Assembly (NCBI GenBank): GCA_022266195.1
Contig: WHVY01000008.1
Location: 1,674,001-1,738,000 of the forward strand
Direction of reading: 5' to 3'
DNA: 64,000 nt
Source of the DNA: Tetranychus cinnabarinus
Lineage: Eukaryota; Arthropoda; Arachnida; Trombidiformes; Tetranychidae
Shown here piece by piece: positions 34,261 to 46,320 of the stretch (position 1 is its first letter; each line of letters begins with the position of its first letter). The notes beneath the pieces were generated by a model, which did no database searches, was not told where the DNA came from, and saw only the letters and a program-made list of their open reading frames with translations. Made by a program: the position numbers and the translations under genes.

Positions 34261-37192
34261 ATGACTTATCTACTTGAATCTTCACCTTTACACAATCCAA
34301 TTTTACATTTAACGGACCAAAAGAAACAAGAAAAGGTAACAACAATTTAATTTTCGCCTTCTCTCTACAGACTTTTGATTTACCCTATGACTTATTTGTT
34401 GTTTTTTTGTCGCAAATGTCATGGTTTTTATTGTCTTTCTTTCTGTTTTCTGTTAGGCAAATGAAATTATATCACAGTTCAAACTAACCAAAAACCAGTT
34501 GGACAAAATTAGAGAAAAATTTCTCTATGAAATAAACCTTGGATTAAATGAACCCTCAAAAGCTGGAACCAAAGAGTGTTCATTGTACATGATTAACACT
34601 TTCATAACATCACTTCCCAATGGTAAAGAAGAAGGTGATTTCCTTTCGTTGGATTTGGGTTCAACCAATTTTCGTGTTTGTCTTTCAACATTGGCAAATC
34701 AACAAGACCAATTTAACGTGAAATACTATGATATTCCCGATGCTATGCGAACAGGCAATGCTGAAACGGTTAGTGGAATTTTATTTTATTTCTTGTTTGT
34801 GTGCTGTTATTGTGTTAAAAATTGGTCATCGCTAATATCACTCTTACAGTTTTGCTATAAAAGTCTTGATGAAGTCATGTTTCTAATTGAGGAATAGGAA
34901 AAGCTTCATGAATAATTTCATTTCAAGATTTCTTAAAGTCGATTGCAAAGTTCATTTAAAATTTGAATTCGTTTAGATATCTTTTTACCTCTACTTCTTT
35001 TACTAATTCTACCTCTACTAATTCAAGGTGATGCCTCTCATACCAGGTGATACCAGATACTCTCATGAAAGATCAGGTTTAACTGATGAGTTTTCTATTA
35101 GGTTTAAAGTAATCTTAGCCAGTAACTGATTAATCTATTGCTAGCAACATGATTTTTCCCATCTTTCGCTTGCCATTCCAAGGCTATCCATATTGGAAGA
35201 CGTCACGAGACATCTTTTTGATTCAAATCGATAATTATATAACCCCCTGACTATCTTGATAACCTTGAGGATAGCCGTCATTCATATTCACCTTGCTACT
35301 AGCCGATCTTTTCATGATCCTGTCAAAGATTTTTCATAACATTGATAAGTCTACCAGTACTTGTATCGCAAACTTCTGGTGTTTTTTTCTTTATAAAACC
35401 AAAACATTTGAAATGTTAAAATGTTAGAAATACTAATCGTTGTCGTTATCTCATAAAATTTTCTTACACTTTTCTGATACCTTTTTCGTCTAATAATGTT
35501 GATAATTTCATAATGATTGTCTTAATAAAATAATAAAATGTTTCATTGATGAACATTTCTATTTAATCCACCACATTAATGATATATTATCCTTTTTCAT
35601 TTCAGTTGTTCAATCACATCGTGGAATGCATAGATAATTTTATGAATGATTATCCAAAACTCAAAGAGAAAAACTTGTTACTTGGTTTCACCTTTTCATA
35701 TCCAATGAAACAAGAAAGCTTAAATGTTGGAAAATTGGTTACATGGACAAAAAGTTATGATATTAAAGATGCCATCGGTCAAGATGCTGCTAAGCTGCTT
35801 CAAAAAGCTATCGATCGAAAGGTGATTGGGAATACAATTGCAATTCAAGAGAACGTCTTCATTTAATCAGTTATCTATATTGCTTTGATACATTTTTCAG
35901 GGACTTAAAATCAATGTAGCAGCTATTTTAAATGATTCAAGTGGTACTTTGGTGAAAGGTATTTATCTGGATCAAGACTGTGGAGTTGGTGTTATCATGG
36001 GAAGTGGCTTTAATGCCTGTTATCTTGAAAAAATGGAAAAAGTTTCTTCTTTTAAGCAAATTGGTGATACTCGGTCTGATAGAGTTTTAATAAATCTCGA
36101 ATGTGGAGGATTTGGAGATAACGGTAGCATTGATTTTGCTAAAACGCCTATTGACAAGCAAGTGGATCAAGATTCACTATTTGCTGGATCTTTTACGTAA
36201 GTTTTGATACTCAAGTAAATCCAAATATTAACATGATGTTTTAAATCTTTGACAGATATGAGAAACTTTTTTCTGGAGTATTTATTGGTGATATTGCTCG
36301 TAGAGTGTTTTTGCAATTGGCTAAACAAGGACTTTTATTCAATGGTGTTGTATCCAATCAGTTGGAAAACAGCGAGTCATTCACAGCTAGACATATCTCG
36401 CTTATTGAAGGGCAAGTTCAATATTTTCATTCATTCATAACTAATCTATCAGCTGAATGAGCTATCTACAATCCAAGTTTAACCGTAATACGTAAATTAG
36501 CATCATGGTCTGGTCATACTCAAAGTCTGATGTCAAAGTTTATTTACACCTTTCAATCAATATTCATATTTTTTAATTTTTATTACAGAGAAAATAGTGA
36601 TGCCAAAACAAGGGAAATCATCTCTAAGAATCTTGGTTACTCAGAGTTTTCGGATGATGATGTCGCCATTGTTAAACATGTTTGTGCCGTTTTATCTGTG
36701 AGAGCCGCTCTTTTTGTAGCAATTCGTAAGTAATTAAGTAACCTCGAAAAGGTTTACACTGACACTTGAACAGTAAAAAGCACGACTGCTGTTAACTAGT
36801 AGTCCAGGTGATTCTTAGATCTAGTTTCTATCATCTGAAGTTGACAGTGATTCAGGTCATTTTTCTAACCATTACTGAAAAAATCGATATTTTTACTGTT
36901 AATCTTTAAAAAAGTCAATATTACATTTAATAATATAATCTAAAATTATTTTTCTGTTCCAGTTATTTCAACTTTAATAGAGAGGATTGATCGTCCAGTA
37001 ACCAAAGTTGCTATTGATGGATCTTTATACAAACATCACCCTAAGATTAAGAGATTATTGACTGATTTCATTGGCCAATTAGCTCCTGGTCGACAATTTG
37101 ACCATTATCTGGCGGAAGATGGAAGCGGTAAAGGAGCTGGTCTTGTTGTTGCTGCATTATATCGAGAAAGATTACTTCGAGGATCACTTTGA
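34261..37192 (+). CDS. Diverged single-domain hexokinase
   Basis: Seven exons (34261-34335, 34457-34768, 35606-35821, 35901-36196, 36256-36411, 36589-36725, 36963-37192) stay in frame and give 473 residues, normal for a 50-kDa hexokinase that phosphorylates hexoses with ATP. Seen blocks: LSLDLGSTNFRV (about 88-99; family LDLGGTNFR), LLLGFTFSYPMKQ, LVTWTKS, ILNDSSGTL with the catalytic Asp near 213 (family NDTVGT), GSGFNACYLE (family GTGxNACY), NLECGGFGD (family NTEWGAFGD) and AEDGSGKGAG near 448-457. The catalytic Asp and the Glu are kept, but several usually fixed positions changed (G to S, T to S, W to C). Intron 5 uses a GC donor. It may be a reduced-activity or specialised paralogue. Confidence 0.92.
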
Positions 37193-38109
37193 TCTCTCAG
37201 CTTGGAATCGAAGATTTTCTCAAGTCATATTGATTGTTACTGACTTACCTTTACTTATTTCAATTTTACATCTATTTTCCGATTTGAATCATAATTGCAG
37301 TTTTTACTCATAAATTGTATTTTGTTAAACCAGTTATCATCAATTGTGTAATGGTTTATAAATTATTTACATTTGCTCAATGTTTACATATATTTTTATT
37401 GCATGTAATCTATGGAAATAATGTTCAAAATTATCCCCTGATTTTACCATTTAAGCCATCTGTTAAAAAACCAATTTTTTCACTCTTAATACTTCAATTG
37501 TGAATCCAAACCATTTCCCATTCAATAAAATACGGAAAGTTGAAATTTAATATTATAGTAAATTCAGTTAAAAGTTGGAATGGATTGAAAGCCTATTCTA
37601 GACAGTTCTGTGAATGGTTAAATTAAATTTATCATATATAAGCAACCCACACACGCAATTAACTTTAAATTGTTTAATCGGAATTCGCTAAAATACAAAA
37701 AATACGAAAAATCAGACTTTCATTGAAAGCTTCGTTGTGTTGACCGTAATCCATAAGATGATTCAAGATGAATATGAACTTATGTGACTTTTTTAAACAA
37801 AATTCTTTAATTTTTCTAATTTCAAATGCACACTATTGTCTAACTTCATGGCAATAAAATTTATAATGTTAATAACATGATTACAATGAGTGTTAAACTT
37901 CCTTGTTAACTAACTATGAGACTCGATAGACAGAAAATGAGCAACAATTGATTTATATCCTGAGCCAGTTACACTTGCAGCCATTGCATGAATATCCATA
38001 GTTTCCTCCACATCTTCGCAATCTATTTCCAATCAACTCAAAATTAAGAAATTACAATTATCTTAAAGCTGGAAGTATCTATTTATATTTTCCTCGATTA
38101 ATTACAACC
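37193..38109. other. Intergenic; upstream region of the ABCH gene
   Basis: No gene. The part at about 37925-38010 (around TGATTTATATCCTGAGCCAG) recurs ahead of both ABCH gene fragments near 43245 and 47755, so it belongs to the duplicated block. Confidence 0.6.
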
Positions 38110-40251
38110 ATGAATGGATTAAAGTCAAGCCACATCAATCCACCTTGCACTATGAAATCTGTGATTGATCAACCAGTTGAATCATCTTCTCAATCAATTG
38201 TATCAGCAAAGAATCTTTGTGTCCACCGAAAATCAATTTCAACAGGAGACACTATTATCCTCAACAATATCAATTTATCAATAGGTGAATCAAGTTTCTT
38301 CAGTTTAATTGGACCTTCAGGCTGTGGAAAAACGACCTTTCTTCGATGTGTCGCCGGTCTAACCAGACCAACTTCAGGACATCTAACAGTTCTTGGAGCA
38401 ACAGTTGAGTCCTTTGATCATCGACTACTCGGTTACATGCCACAAGATATTAACCTCTTCAACAATCTGACAATTGCCGAGACAATCTTTTACTTTGGTG
38501 CTCTTCAATCGATGCCATTTCACCAAATCCGAACATCACTCAATCAATTGTCTAATTATTTCGACTTACCCGATGAATCTTGTTTGATTAGTGATTTAAG
38601 TGGAGGTGAAGCAAGACGAGTATCATTGATCTGTGCACTTATCCACAAACCCAAATTGTTACTGCTGGATGAACCCTCCGCTGGATGTGATCCTTTAATT
38701 AGAGCTAAAATGGTACAACTATTGAGTCAACTACGATTGCATTATAAATCAACAATAATAATGACTACTCATTACATTGAAGAAGCTCGGATAGCTGATT
38801 CAGTTTCATTCATGAGAAATGGTTCAATAATTGAACAAGGTTCTCCTCAATTAATCATATCAAGCTTAAAGGTTAACTCACTGGAAGAAGCTTTCATAAA
38901 GTTAATAAAACTACAAAAATCTGGTTATGAACCAGATGAACAATTAAGCCTGTATGGAAACCAAGATACTCTTACATTGAAGCAATCTTTCCAGCAAATT
39001 TGCCAATCTTATGTAATTAATCCTGCAATTAACTACAGCCATAGATTAATATCCATAAGATTAACTGATTGTTACTCCGTTAAAAATAGATCACTCGCTA
39101 GAAGAATGGTTCAACAATACTACTCTTCTTCTCAATCAACTGTTTCATATTTAGCATCACTTATAATTTTAATTGTCCTTTTTACATACTGCTTTGGACG
39201 GACACCTGATTTGATCAACTTAGGCCTGGTTACCAAAGATAAATCACTTTCACCAGATTCTCTAATCAAAATTTACAACAATACTTATCCACTGACAATC
39301 ACTGCTTACAACTCAACTTCAAGGGCTGAAAGAGCAATTCGAGATTCACAAATTCATGGTTACCTTTTAATTCCAGAAAATTTATTCTCAACCTCTAGAT
39401 TCCGTTATCCTGGAGCCGATCTTGATCATCATGTACCAAATGATACTGTAATGAATTCAAACCGAATTACCTACATAGCGAGTGGAGTTAATCCAGTTAT
39501 CAATATACTAACAGAGACATTGTTGAACCAGTTAACTCGCAATTTAACTACATACTTATTGGAACGACACAAACTGAATCCAGCTTTAAATGATCAAATG
39601 ATTGTTCGAGGAAAGCCTATTGTTGATTTATCCAAGCCAAATGATTATTTTAATCAAGCAAACCATCATCTTCCCAGGTCAATATTTTTCTGTTCCTTCA
39701 TTGTTACATCAATGTATGCTTTGCCCATCTTATACTCAGAAAGAAGATCATCTTTGCTCGAAAGGACCTTAACAACTGGCTTACATCCATTCCAATTGTT
39801 GATTGCTGCACTCATTGTTACATCTATTCTTCCCTTATTGTCAAATTTAATCATCCTTACACTTCCAATGATTATATCTCCAACCGTTCACCTAAGATCA
39901 TTTTGGTTAGCTTGGTTGTTGTTATCTTTAAGTCAGTTTGGTTCGATCGCAACTGGCTTTTTCCTTGCTACACTCAACTTTGACATCTCTTTTATTTATG
40001 CATTACTTACAGGCTTTGTTTTTGTCAGTGAAACTCTTTCAGGTTTCCTGTGGCCCATCTCAGCCTTGCCTTATTATATCCGTCCTTTAATTTACTTAAA
40101 TCCATACTTTTTACCTACAGAAGCTTACATTCAAACAGTTGTTCGAGGTCTACCAATCTCGTCCTGTGTTTGCCATATTTTAGGATCAATTACTTTTAAT
40201 TCTGTTACATTTTTTATTACGTGGATACGATTTGTTAATAAAGTCGAATGA
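38110..40251 (+). CDS. ABC half transporter, subfamily H
   Basis: A 713-residue intronless frame with NBD-TMD order. The NBD shows Walker A GPSGCGKT (68-75), Q-loop Gln112, signature LSGGE (163-167), Walker B LLLLDE (183-188) and switch His221 in TTHYIEEA. The TTHYIEEA block and NBD-TMD order fit ABCH rather than ABCG. The membrane half has one helix near 350 followed by a large extracellular loop with several NxS/T sites, then a cluster of helices at about 520-710 (including SLSQFGSIATGFFLATL and ALLTGFVFVSETLSGFLW). Half transporters act as dimers in membranes; substrates of ABCH are mostly unknown (lipid and xenobiotic roles proposed). Fragments of this gene lie among the downstream UGTs. 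Confidence 0.93.
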   Translation: MNGLKSSHINPPCTMKSVIDQPVESSSQSIVSAKNLCVHRKSISTGDTIILNNINLSIGESSFFSLIGPSGCGKTTFLRCVAGLTRPTSGHLTVLGATVESFDHRLLGYMPQDINLFNNLTIAETIFYFGALQSMPFHQIRTSLNQLSNYFDLPDESCLISDLSGGEARRVSLICALIHKPKLLLLDEPSAGCDPLIRAKMVQLLSQLRLHYKSTIIMTTHYIEEARIADSVSFMRNGSIIEQGSPQLIISSLKVNSLEEAFIKLIKLQKSGYEPDEQLSLYGNQDTLTLKQSFQQICQSYVINPAINYSHRLISIRLTDCYSVKNRSLARRMVQQYYSSSQSTVSYLASLIILIVLFTYCFGRTPDLINLGLVTKDKSLSPDSLIKIYNNTYPLTITAYNSTSRAERAIRDSQIHGYLLIPENLFSTSRFRYPGADLDHHVPNDTVMNSNRITYIASGVNPVINILTETLLNQLTRNLTTYLLERHKLNPALNDQMIVRGKPIVDLSKPNDYFNQANHHLPRSIFFCSFIVTSMYALPILYSERRSSLLERTLTTGLHPFQLLIAALIVTSILPLLSNLIILTLPMIISPTVHLRSFWLAWLLLSLSQFGSIATGFFLATLNFDISFIYALLTGFVFVSETLSGFLWPISALPYYIRPLIYLNPYFLPTEAYIQTVVRGLPISSCVCHILGSITFNSVTFFITWIRFVNKVE

Positions 40252-41055
40252 TTCATTTAAGTTTAATACAAACCTTCAAAATATACAAAACTAAAAGACA
40301 TCGTTGTATTTTAAATCCTTACTATAAATGCAAGTAAGATCACTCGAAACTCCAGTTAAAATTGGCTTATGATGTGTCCTTAAATTGGCAGCTCTTACAA
40401 AAACAAGTCAGCGAGAGATCAAACACTTTTGGTCTTGTCCTTGTCCTTTGGTCAGATAACTTTCCCTTGAACCAAACTCTTTTTATTGTTTTTCTAGGAT
40501 CAAAATGCCAACTCTCATAATTTTAGCAGCAAAGACTGTGCTCCTACAACCCACAAGTCCAGACTCTTAGCTCGAAAGAAAATTGTTGTATCTACTCATT
40601 AAAATATAATAGTACCGAAAGATTTTTCAAACTAAAATAGCATCAATCTGATAATATTTTACAAACATTGATTGGGGGATTTACCTTCGATGATTACCGC
40701 AACAACTTCACTTAAAGAACCCAGATCAATTAATTAGAAGCAATTAAGTACATTTGAATATCAAATCCCGAATCCGCTTGAAGTGTAATGACAGACGTAC
40801 TCGAGACTAAGTTTAGCAATGTAAACTGATGTGTTAAAACTTAGCATTATCCTTGAAACCTGTAACATTTTCAGTCCAACTGACCTGAACAATTGATTGA
40901 CATGCTCAATCGATGGCAAAAAAAAACATTTTAAAAGTGTTTCACATTTCAGTGCCACATTCATTGTTTCGTATTACTGTTGAGTTAACAGATCTGCAAA
41001 ACCAATCCGTATTAGAACTGACCTGTGTTTTAAGTTTCATGCTTAATAGTTGAAG
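40252..41055. other. ABCH 3' region and UGT copy 1 upstream
   Basis: No gene. Parts recur ahead of the other UGT copies: the GGGGATTTACCTT block near 40677, and the region 40980-41055 which almost repeats at 44745-44821. The ABCH 3' flank near 40325-40380 recurs after the ABCH fragments. Confidence 0.7.
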
Positions 41056-42551
41056 ATGCCTTCATATCGTTTTATGGTTACGGCAATTGATGCGTAAGTA
41101 ATATCTTCAATCAAACAATCCATTATTTTTGTTCATGTTGTGAATCCATCCTTTAATGGAACTGTTGTCAATAATTCAAGAAATATTATTCGAAAAGTTT
41201 TTCATACATTTGATGACAGAGATTATGTGTTGATGCCTGGCATAGATTTTAATTGATTTATTTCGTCTCTTTCTTTAGCATTGGACACATCAATGCTGTA
41301 TTAGGATTTTCGGAAGCTTTGAAAGCAGCTGGACATGAAATTTGTTTTGTTCATCGGGAAAAACATCGACATTTAGCAGTTAAAAGAGGATTCCAATTCA
41401 TTCCGTTTGATGAAACAGTATGGGAGGCAAATTTAGACGAAGTCATGCTCAAGTGGCTTGACTCACTTTCAAGTAGATTCAAACAAGATCCATTGCAACG
41501 GTTCCTAGAAATATCTCCAACTGAACAAGAAGGTTACAGAGCTCAAGGATTATTTTTCGTTATTATGAATAAAGCCATTGATAGAATTCTTTCTGATAAG
41601 AACAATAAATTCGACGCTCTTCTTGTTGATCTGGCAGCTCCATTCCCAGCACTTCACAAGCATCAAGTTCTTTGGTTCCCACTCATGTCATCAGGTCCAC
41701 TAGCTTTGTATCCATCAGGACCTCCTTACACTTCTGGTTACTCTGTTCACAGCGATAAATCTAAATGGGGAGAGTACAGGAGTGCTTTAAGAAATGCTCA
41801 TTCGGAGATCATCAAAATTATTCAGGGCAATCTTGATGCTTATGGTCTCAGCCATATTAGATTCGACCCTACATATTGGACCGACGAGCCTCAAACAATT
41901 GGTTTTTATCATTATCCAGCTGATTTAGACTACACTGAATGTGGGCCAAGAAGTAAAAATTGGTATGGAATCGATTGTTTGGTTCGTCAACCAGATTTCG
42001 ATACCGATTTCGTTATCCCAGAAAACCTCAAACACAAACCTGGAAAACTTATTTACTTCTCATTAGGATCATTGGGGTCTGCTGATGCTTCTTTGATGCA
42101 AAAGTTTATTGATATTTTATCTAAATCTCCACATAAATTCATAATCTCTAAAGGAGTTCGAGGTGATCAACTTAAATTAGGTGACAACATGTGGGGTGAA
42201 AACTATGTTAATCAAATCAAAGTGGTTCAAAACGTGGATTTGGTTATAACTCACGGAGGAAATAATACTTTCATTGAAACACTTTATCACGGAAAACCAA
42301 TGATTGTGATTCCCTATTTTTACGATCAATTTGACAATGCACAACGAGTTGTTGACAAGAAGATTGGTTTTCGTGTCAATCTTTACGATTTAGATGAAGA
42401 TTATCTTCTTAATTGTATCGAGAATGTATTCAATGACAAAGAGATACAAAACCGTGTTAAAGCAATCTCACAAAATATGAGAAACTCCAATAGTTTAACC
42501 AACGCTGTCAAGATGATTGAAAAACAAATCGAACAAAACAATGCTTCTTGA
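41056..42551 (+). CDS. UDP-glycosyltransferase, copy 1 (bacterial-type)
   Basis: Two exons, 41056-41093 and 41279-42551, joined in phase 2, give 436 residues. The 13-residue first exon (MPSYRFMVTAIDA) leads into GHINAVLGFSEAL, placing the likely catalytic His at 16. The acceptor domain follows; the donor-sugar domain shows LIYFSLGSLGSAD, then THGGNNTFIETL (337 on) and PYFYDQFDNAQR, with Asp362-Gln363 for sugar contacts. No signal peptide and no C-terminal membrane anchor, unlike animal UGTs of ~520 residues, so it is presumably cytosolic. Spider-mite UGTs of this form are thought to have come from bacteria and to conjugate lipophilic compounds. A poly(A)-like AATAAA overlaps the stop codon. 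Confidence 0.93.
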
Positions 42552-43234
42552 ATAAAGTTTTTAGATTCATTAAATTGATGTTTTGGACTAGACTTGATAA
42601 CAAATAAGTACGAAATCAACAAAAAAAACTAATAAATTTTATAAAAGTTAAATAAAAATTATTTTTTCTTATTCATTTGTATTGCATCGAAAATTAGCAG
42701 GAACGAGAAAATGCTTATATTTTGGGACTTAAAATTTTCTGTTATAGTCAATAATGAAATCTTAATGTAAGTGTCACCATTCCCAAAATATTGAGGGCCA
42801 AAGTTTTAAAGCACAATGGCCAAAATCACGAGAACTGCTGATAAACTGAAAAAGGTATTTGTTCATTGTGAGTACCAACAACTTTTATGGACAAAAGCTA
42901 ATTTTCAGCTCGCGAACTCTTACGGTTACTGTAAGTCATTTGGAAAACTGAAAATTGAACTTTATCTGTTTTGCAGTATATGAAACAGAAAATGCCATTT
43001 CTCTAAATGTGACCATTTCCTGATTTTTTAGAAAAAAGTTACACCAGTAAAATGAGTGGAACATAGAAACTTTTAAATCGCACAAATGGATTCTTTTTAC
43101 CTGTGCCTGGAAACTAACAGAGTCTAAACTTGAAAGAAATTAATTTTTACCCGTTTTCGCCCATTTCTCTTTCAGTATTTTTGTCAATTTTTGCATAATG
43201 ATGATAATTGTGTCTTTTTTAGTAACAATACGAT
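42552..43234. repeat. Duplicated spacer after UGT copy 1
   Basis: No gene. About 42775-43230 is similar to 47205-47745, with a shared region around CAAAGTTTTAA and TTTCAGCTCGC. It is part of the repeated block. Confidence 0.7.
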
Positions 43235-43625
43235 ACAAAATGAGAGACAATTGATTTATATCCTGAGTCAGTACCGCTTCCAGCCATTGCATTAATATCC
43301 GCGATTTTAATGATTATATCTCCAACCGTTCACCTAAGATCATTTTAGGTAGCTTGGTTGTTGTTATCTTTAAGTCAATTTGGTTCGATTGTGACGGACT
43401 TTTTCCTTGCTACACTCAACTTTGACATCTCTTTCATTTATGCATTACTTACAGGCTTTGTTTTTGTCAGTGAAACTCTTTCAGGTTTCCTGTGGCCCAC
43501 CTCGCCCTTACCTTATTATATCCGTCCTTTAATCAAATCCATACTCTTTAGTGTTCGCCATATTTTATGCATGTAAGTAAGGTATCACTCAAAACTTCAA
43601 AACTAAAATTGGCTTATGATTTTCC
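43235..43625 (+). pseudogene. ABCH transporter fragment 1
   Basis: The promoter-side sequence of the ABCH gene (as at ~37930) is fused to its C-terminal coding part. The match resumes at about parental 39865 (ATGATTATATCTCCAACCG) and runs through the FVFVSETLSGFLWP helix to PYYIRPLI, then loses a further piece before parental ~40165. The NBD is completely absent. A 72-codon frame survives at 43358-43576 but starts without ATG. Confidence 0.85.
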
Positions 43626-44050
43626 CTCAAATTGACAGCTCTTTCAAAAGCAATTCACCAAGAAATCAAACATTTTCGGTGAAACTAGGATTCCATCTGA
43701 GCTAATCTATTGAATTCGAATCAATTAATCTATTAAGTTTGTAGAGCTTTGCAAGGGATTTTAGTGTCAATAGGATGTTGCAGCCCAAATAAATTTGATC
43801 TGATATTTTTCAAACATTAAATGCACAAATGTAAAAATTACCTTTTGATCTTTTTTATCTTGATCTTGATTTAATGTAACCGATTATCGGAATAAAAACA
43901 ATTGCACTAAACTATCTAATCACAGTCTATCCAATGCTCGAATTGATGCTCACCAGTGTAAACTGATGAGATAATGTAAATTTATATTATCCTTGAAACG
44001 AATGTTACATCTTCAGTCCAACTGATCTGATATACTCACTTTCCTAATAT
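43571..44050 (+). repeat. 480-bp spacer block, identical to 48091-48570
   Basis: By eye, no difference in 480 bases and no indel (constant offset 4520). The block holds ABCH 3'-flank sequence and UGT-upstream sequence. Confidence 0.9.
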
Positions 44051-44821
44051 TTTCCAAACCTCCAACTGAAACGTAATTTTAAACTACTGGTTGTTATAAA
44101 AATGCTCAATCGATGGCCCAAATCAATTTATGCTGTTAAATTTTATAACGTTGTTGGGATTTGTTAATAATCCATTAATTTCATCGAGTTTGATGTTATT
44201 CGAAAAATTAATTTGAAAAAACGAAACTAATAGACACAGATGCTCTCCAAGGTAAATCACTGACAGTGCATGAGAGTAAACGCGAAACTAACTCTCAAGA
44301 TTTGGCGTATAACTCGACCGTGAATTGAGTTGTCCCTTCGAAAAGAAGCTAACAGCACAATGCATCTAATCTTATCTACCAAATTTAGGTGGTTTATTCA
44401 GTTACAAGTAATTAAAACAGAATCAAAAAGATTGTCTAAACTAAAACATTTATTGCTGGGATTTACCTTAATTTCCTTCACACCTACTCTAAATAATCAA
44501 GAAATTAAGTGCATTTGTATATCTTATCAAGAATCAGCTTGAAGTGTATCGATAGCCTAATACTCGAATCCATGGTTATCAATGTAAGCTGATGAACTAA
44601 AACTTAGTAACCTCTATCCTTGAAACCAGTAACATTATGCGTCCAACTGACCTGAACAATTATTTGACATGCTCAATCGATTGCAATGAAAACATTTTAA
44701 AAATGTTTCACATTTCAGTACCACATTCATTGTCTCGTATTACTGTTGAGTTAACAGATCTGCAAAACCAATCCGTATTGAAACTGACCTGTGTTTTAAG
44801 TTTCATGCTTAATAGTTGAAG
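44051..44821. other. UGT copy 2 upstream region
   Basis: No gene. A short ABCH 3'-end remnant lies near 44125-44190. From about 44450 the sequence follows the upstream region of the other UGT copies. Confidence 0.65.
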
Positions 44822-46320
44822 ATGCCTTCATATCGTTTTATGGTTACGGCAATTGATGCGTAAGTAATATCTTCAATCAAACAATCCATTATTTTTGTTC
44901 ATGTTGTGAATCCATCCTTTAATGGAACTGTTGTCAAGAATTCAAGAAATATTGTTATAAAAGTTTTTCATACATTTGATGACAGAGATTATGTGTTGAT
45001 GCCTGGCATAGATTTTAATTGATTTATTTCGTCTCTTTCTTTAGCATTGGACACATTCAAGCTGCATTAGGATTTTCGGAAGCAATAAAGGCAGCTGGAC
45101 ATGAAATTTGTTTTGTTCATCGGGAGAAGCATCGACATTTAGCTGATAAAAGAGGATTCCAGTTCATTCCGTTTGATGAAACAGTATGGGAGGCAAATTT
45201 AGACGAAGTCATGCTCAAGTGGCTTGACTCACTTTCAAGTAGATTCAAACAAGATCCATTGCAACGGTTCCTCGAAATATCTCCAACTGAACAAGAAGGT
45301 TACAGAGCTCAAGGATTATATTTCGTTATTATGAATAAAGCCATTGATAGAATTCTTTCTGATAAGAACAATAAATTCGACGCTCTTCTTGTCGATCTGG
45401 CAGCTCCATTCCCAGCACTTCACAAGCATCAAGTTCTTTGGTTCCCACTCTTATCATCAGGTCCACTAGCTTTGTATCCATCAGGACCTCCTTACATTTC
45501 TGGTTACTCTGTTCACAGCGATAAATCTAAATGGGAAGGGTTCCGAAAAGCAATTAGAGATGCTCATTCAGAGATTACCAGAATTATTCGCGGAAATCTG
45601 GATGCTCATGGCCTTAGCCATATTAAATTTGATCCCACTTTTTTTCACGACGAACCTCAAACAATTGGTTTTTATCATTATCCAGCTGATTTAGACTACA
45701 CTGAATGTGGACCAAGAAAAAGCAATTGGCATCGAATTGATTGTTTGGTTCGTCAACCAGATTTCGATACCGATTTCGTTATCCCAGAAAACCTCAAAGA
45801 CAAACCTGGAAAACTAATTTACTTCTCATTAGGATCATTAGGATCTGCTGATGCTTCTTTGATTCAAAAGTTTATTGATATTTTATCTAAATCGCCTCAT
45901 AAATTCATAATATCTAAAGGTGTTCGAGGTGATCAACTTAAATTAGGTGACAACATGTGGGGTGAAAATTATGTTAATCAAATCAAAGTGGTTCAAAACG
46001 TGGATTTGGTGATAACACACGGAGGAAATAATACGTTCATAGAAACACTTTACTACGGAAAACCCATGATTGTGATTCCCTATTCTTACGATCAATTTGA
46101 CAATGCACAACGAGTTGTTGACAAGAAGATTGGTTTTCGTGTCAATCTTTATGATTTGGATGAAGATTATCTTCTTAATTGTATTGAGAATGTATTCAAT
46201 GACAATGAGATACAAAACCGTGTTAAAGCAATTTCACAAAATATAAGAAACTCCAATAGTTTAACCAACGCTATCAAGATGATTGAAAAACAAATTGAAC
46301 AAAAAAACAATTCATCTTGA
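44822..46320 (+). CDS. UDP-glycosyltransferase, copy 2
   Basis: Exons 44822-44859 and 45045-46320 (phase 2 junction) give 437 residues. The intron is 185 nt, the same as copy 1, and upstream DNA is almost identical to copy 1, so these two are sister copies. Differences from copy 1 gather in the acceptor domain (for example ISGYSVHSDKSKWEGFRKA and FDPTFFHDEPQ), the half that chooses the aglycone. Catalytic His16 and the THGGNNTFIETLYYGKP donor block are intact. Asn-Asn-Ser-Ser ends the protein. Confidence 0.93.
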
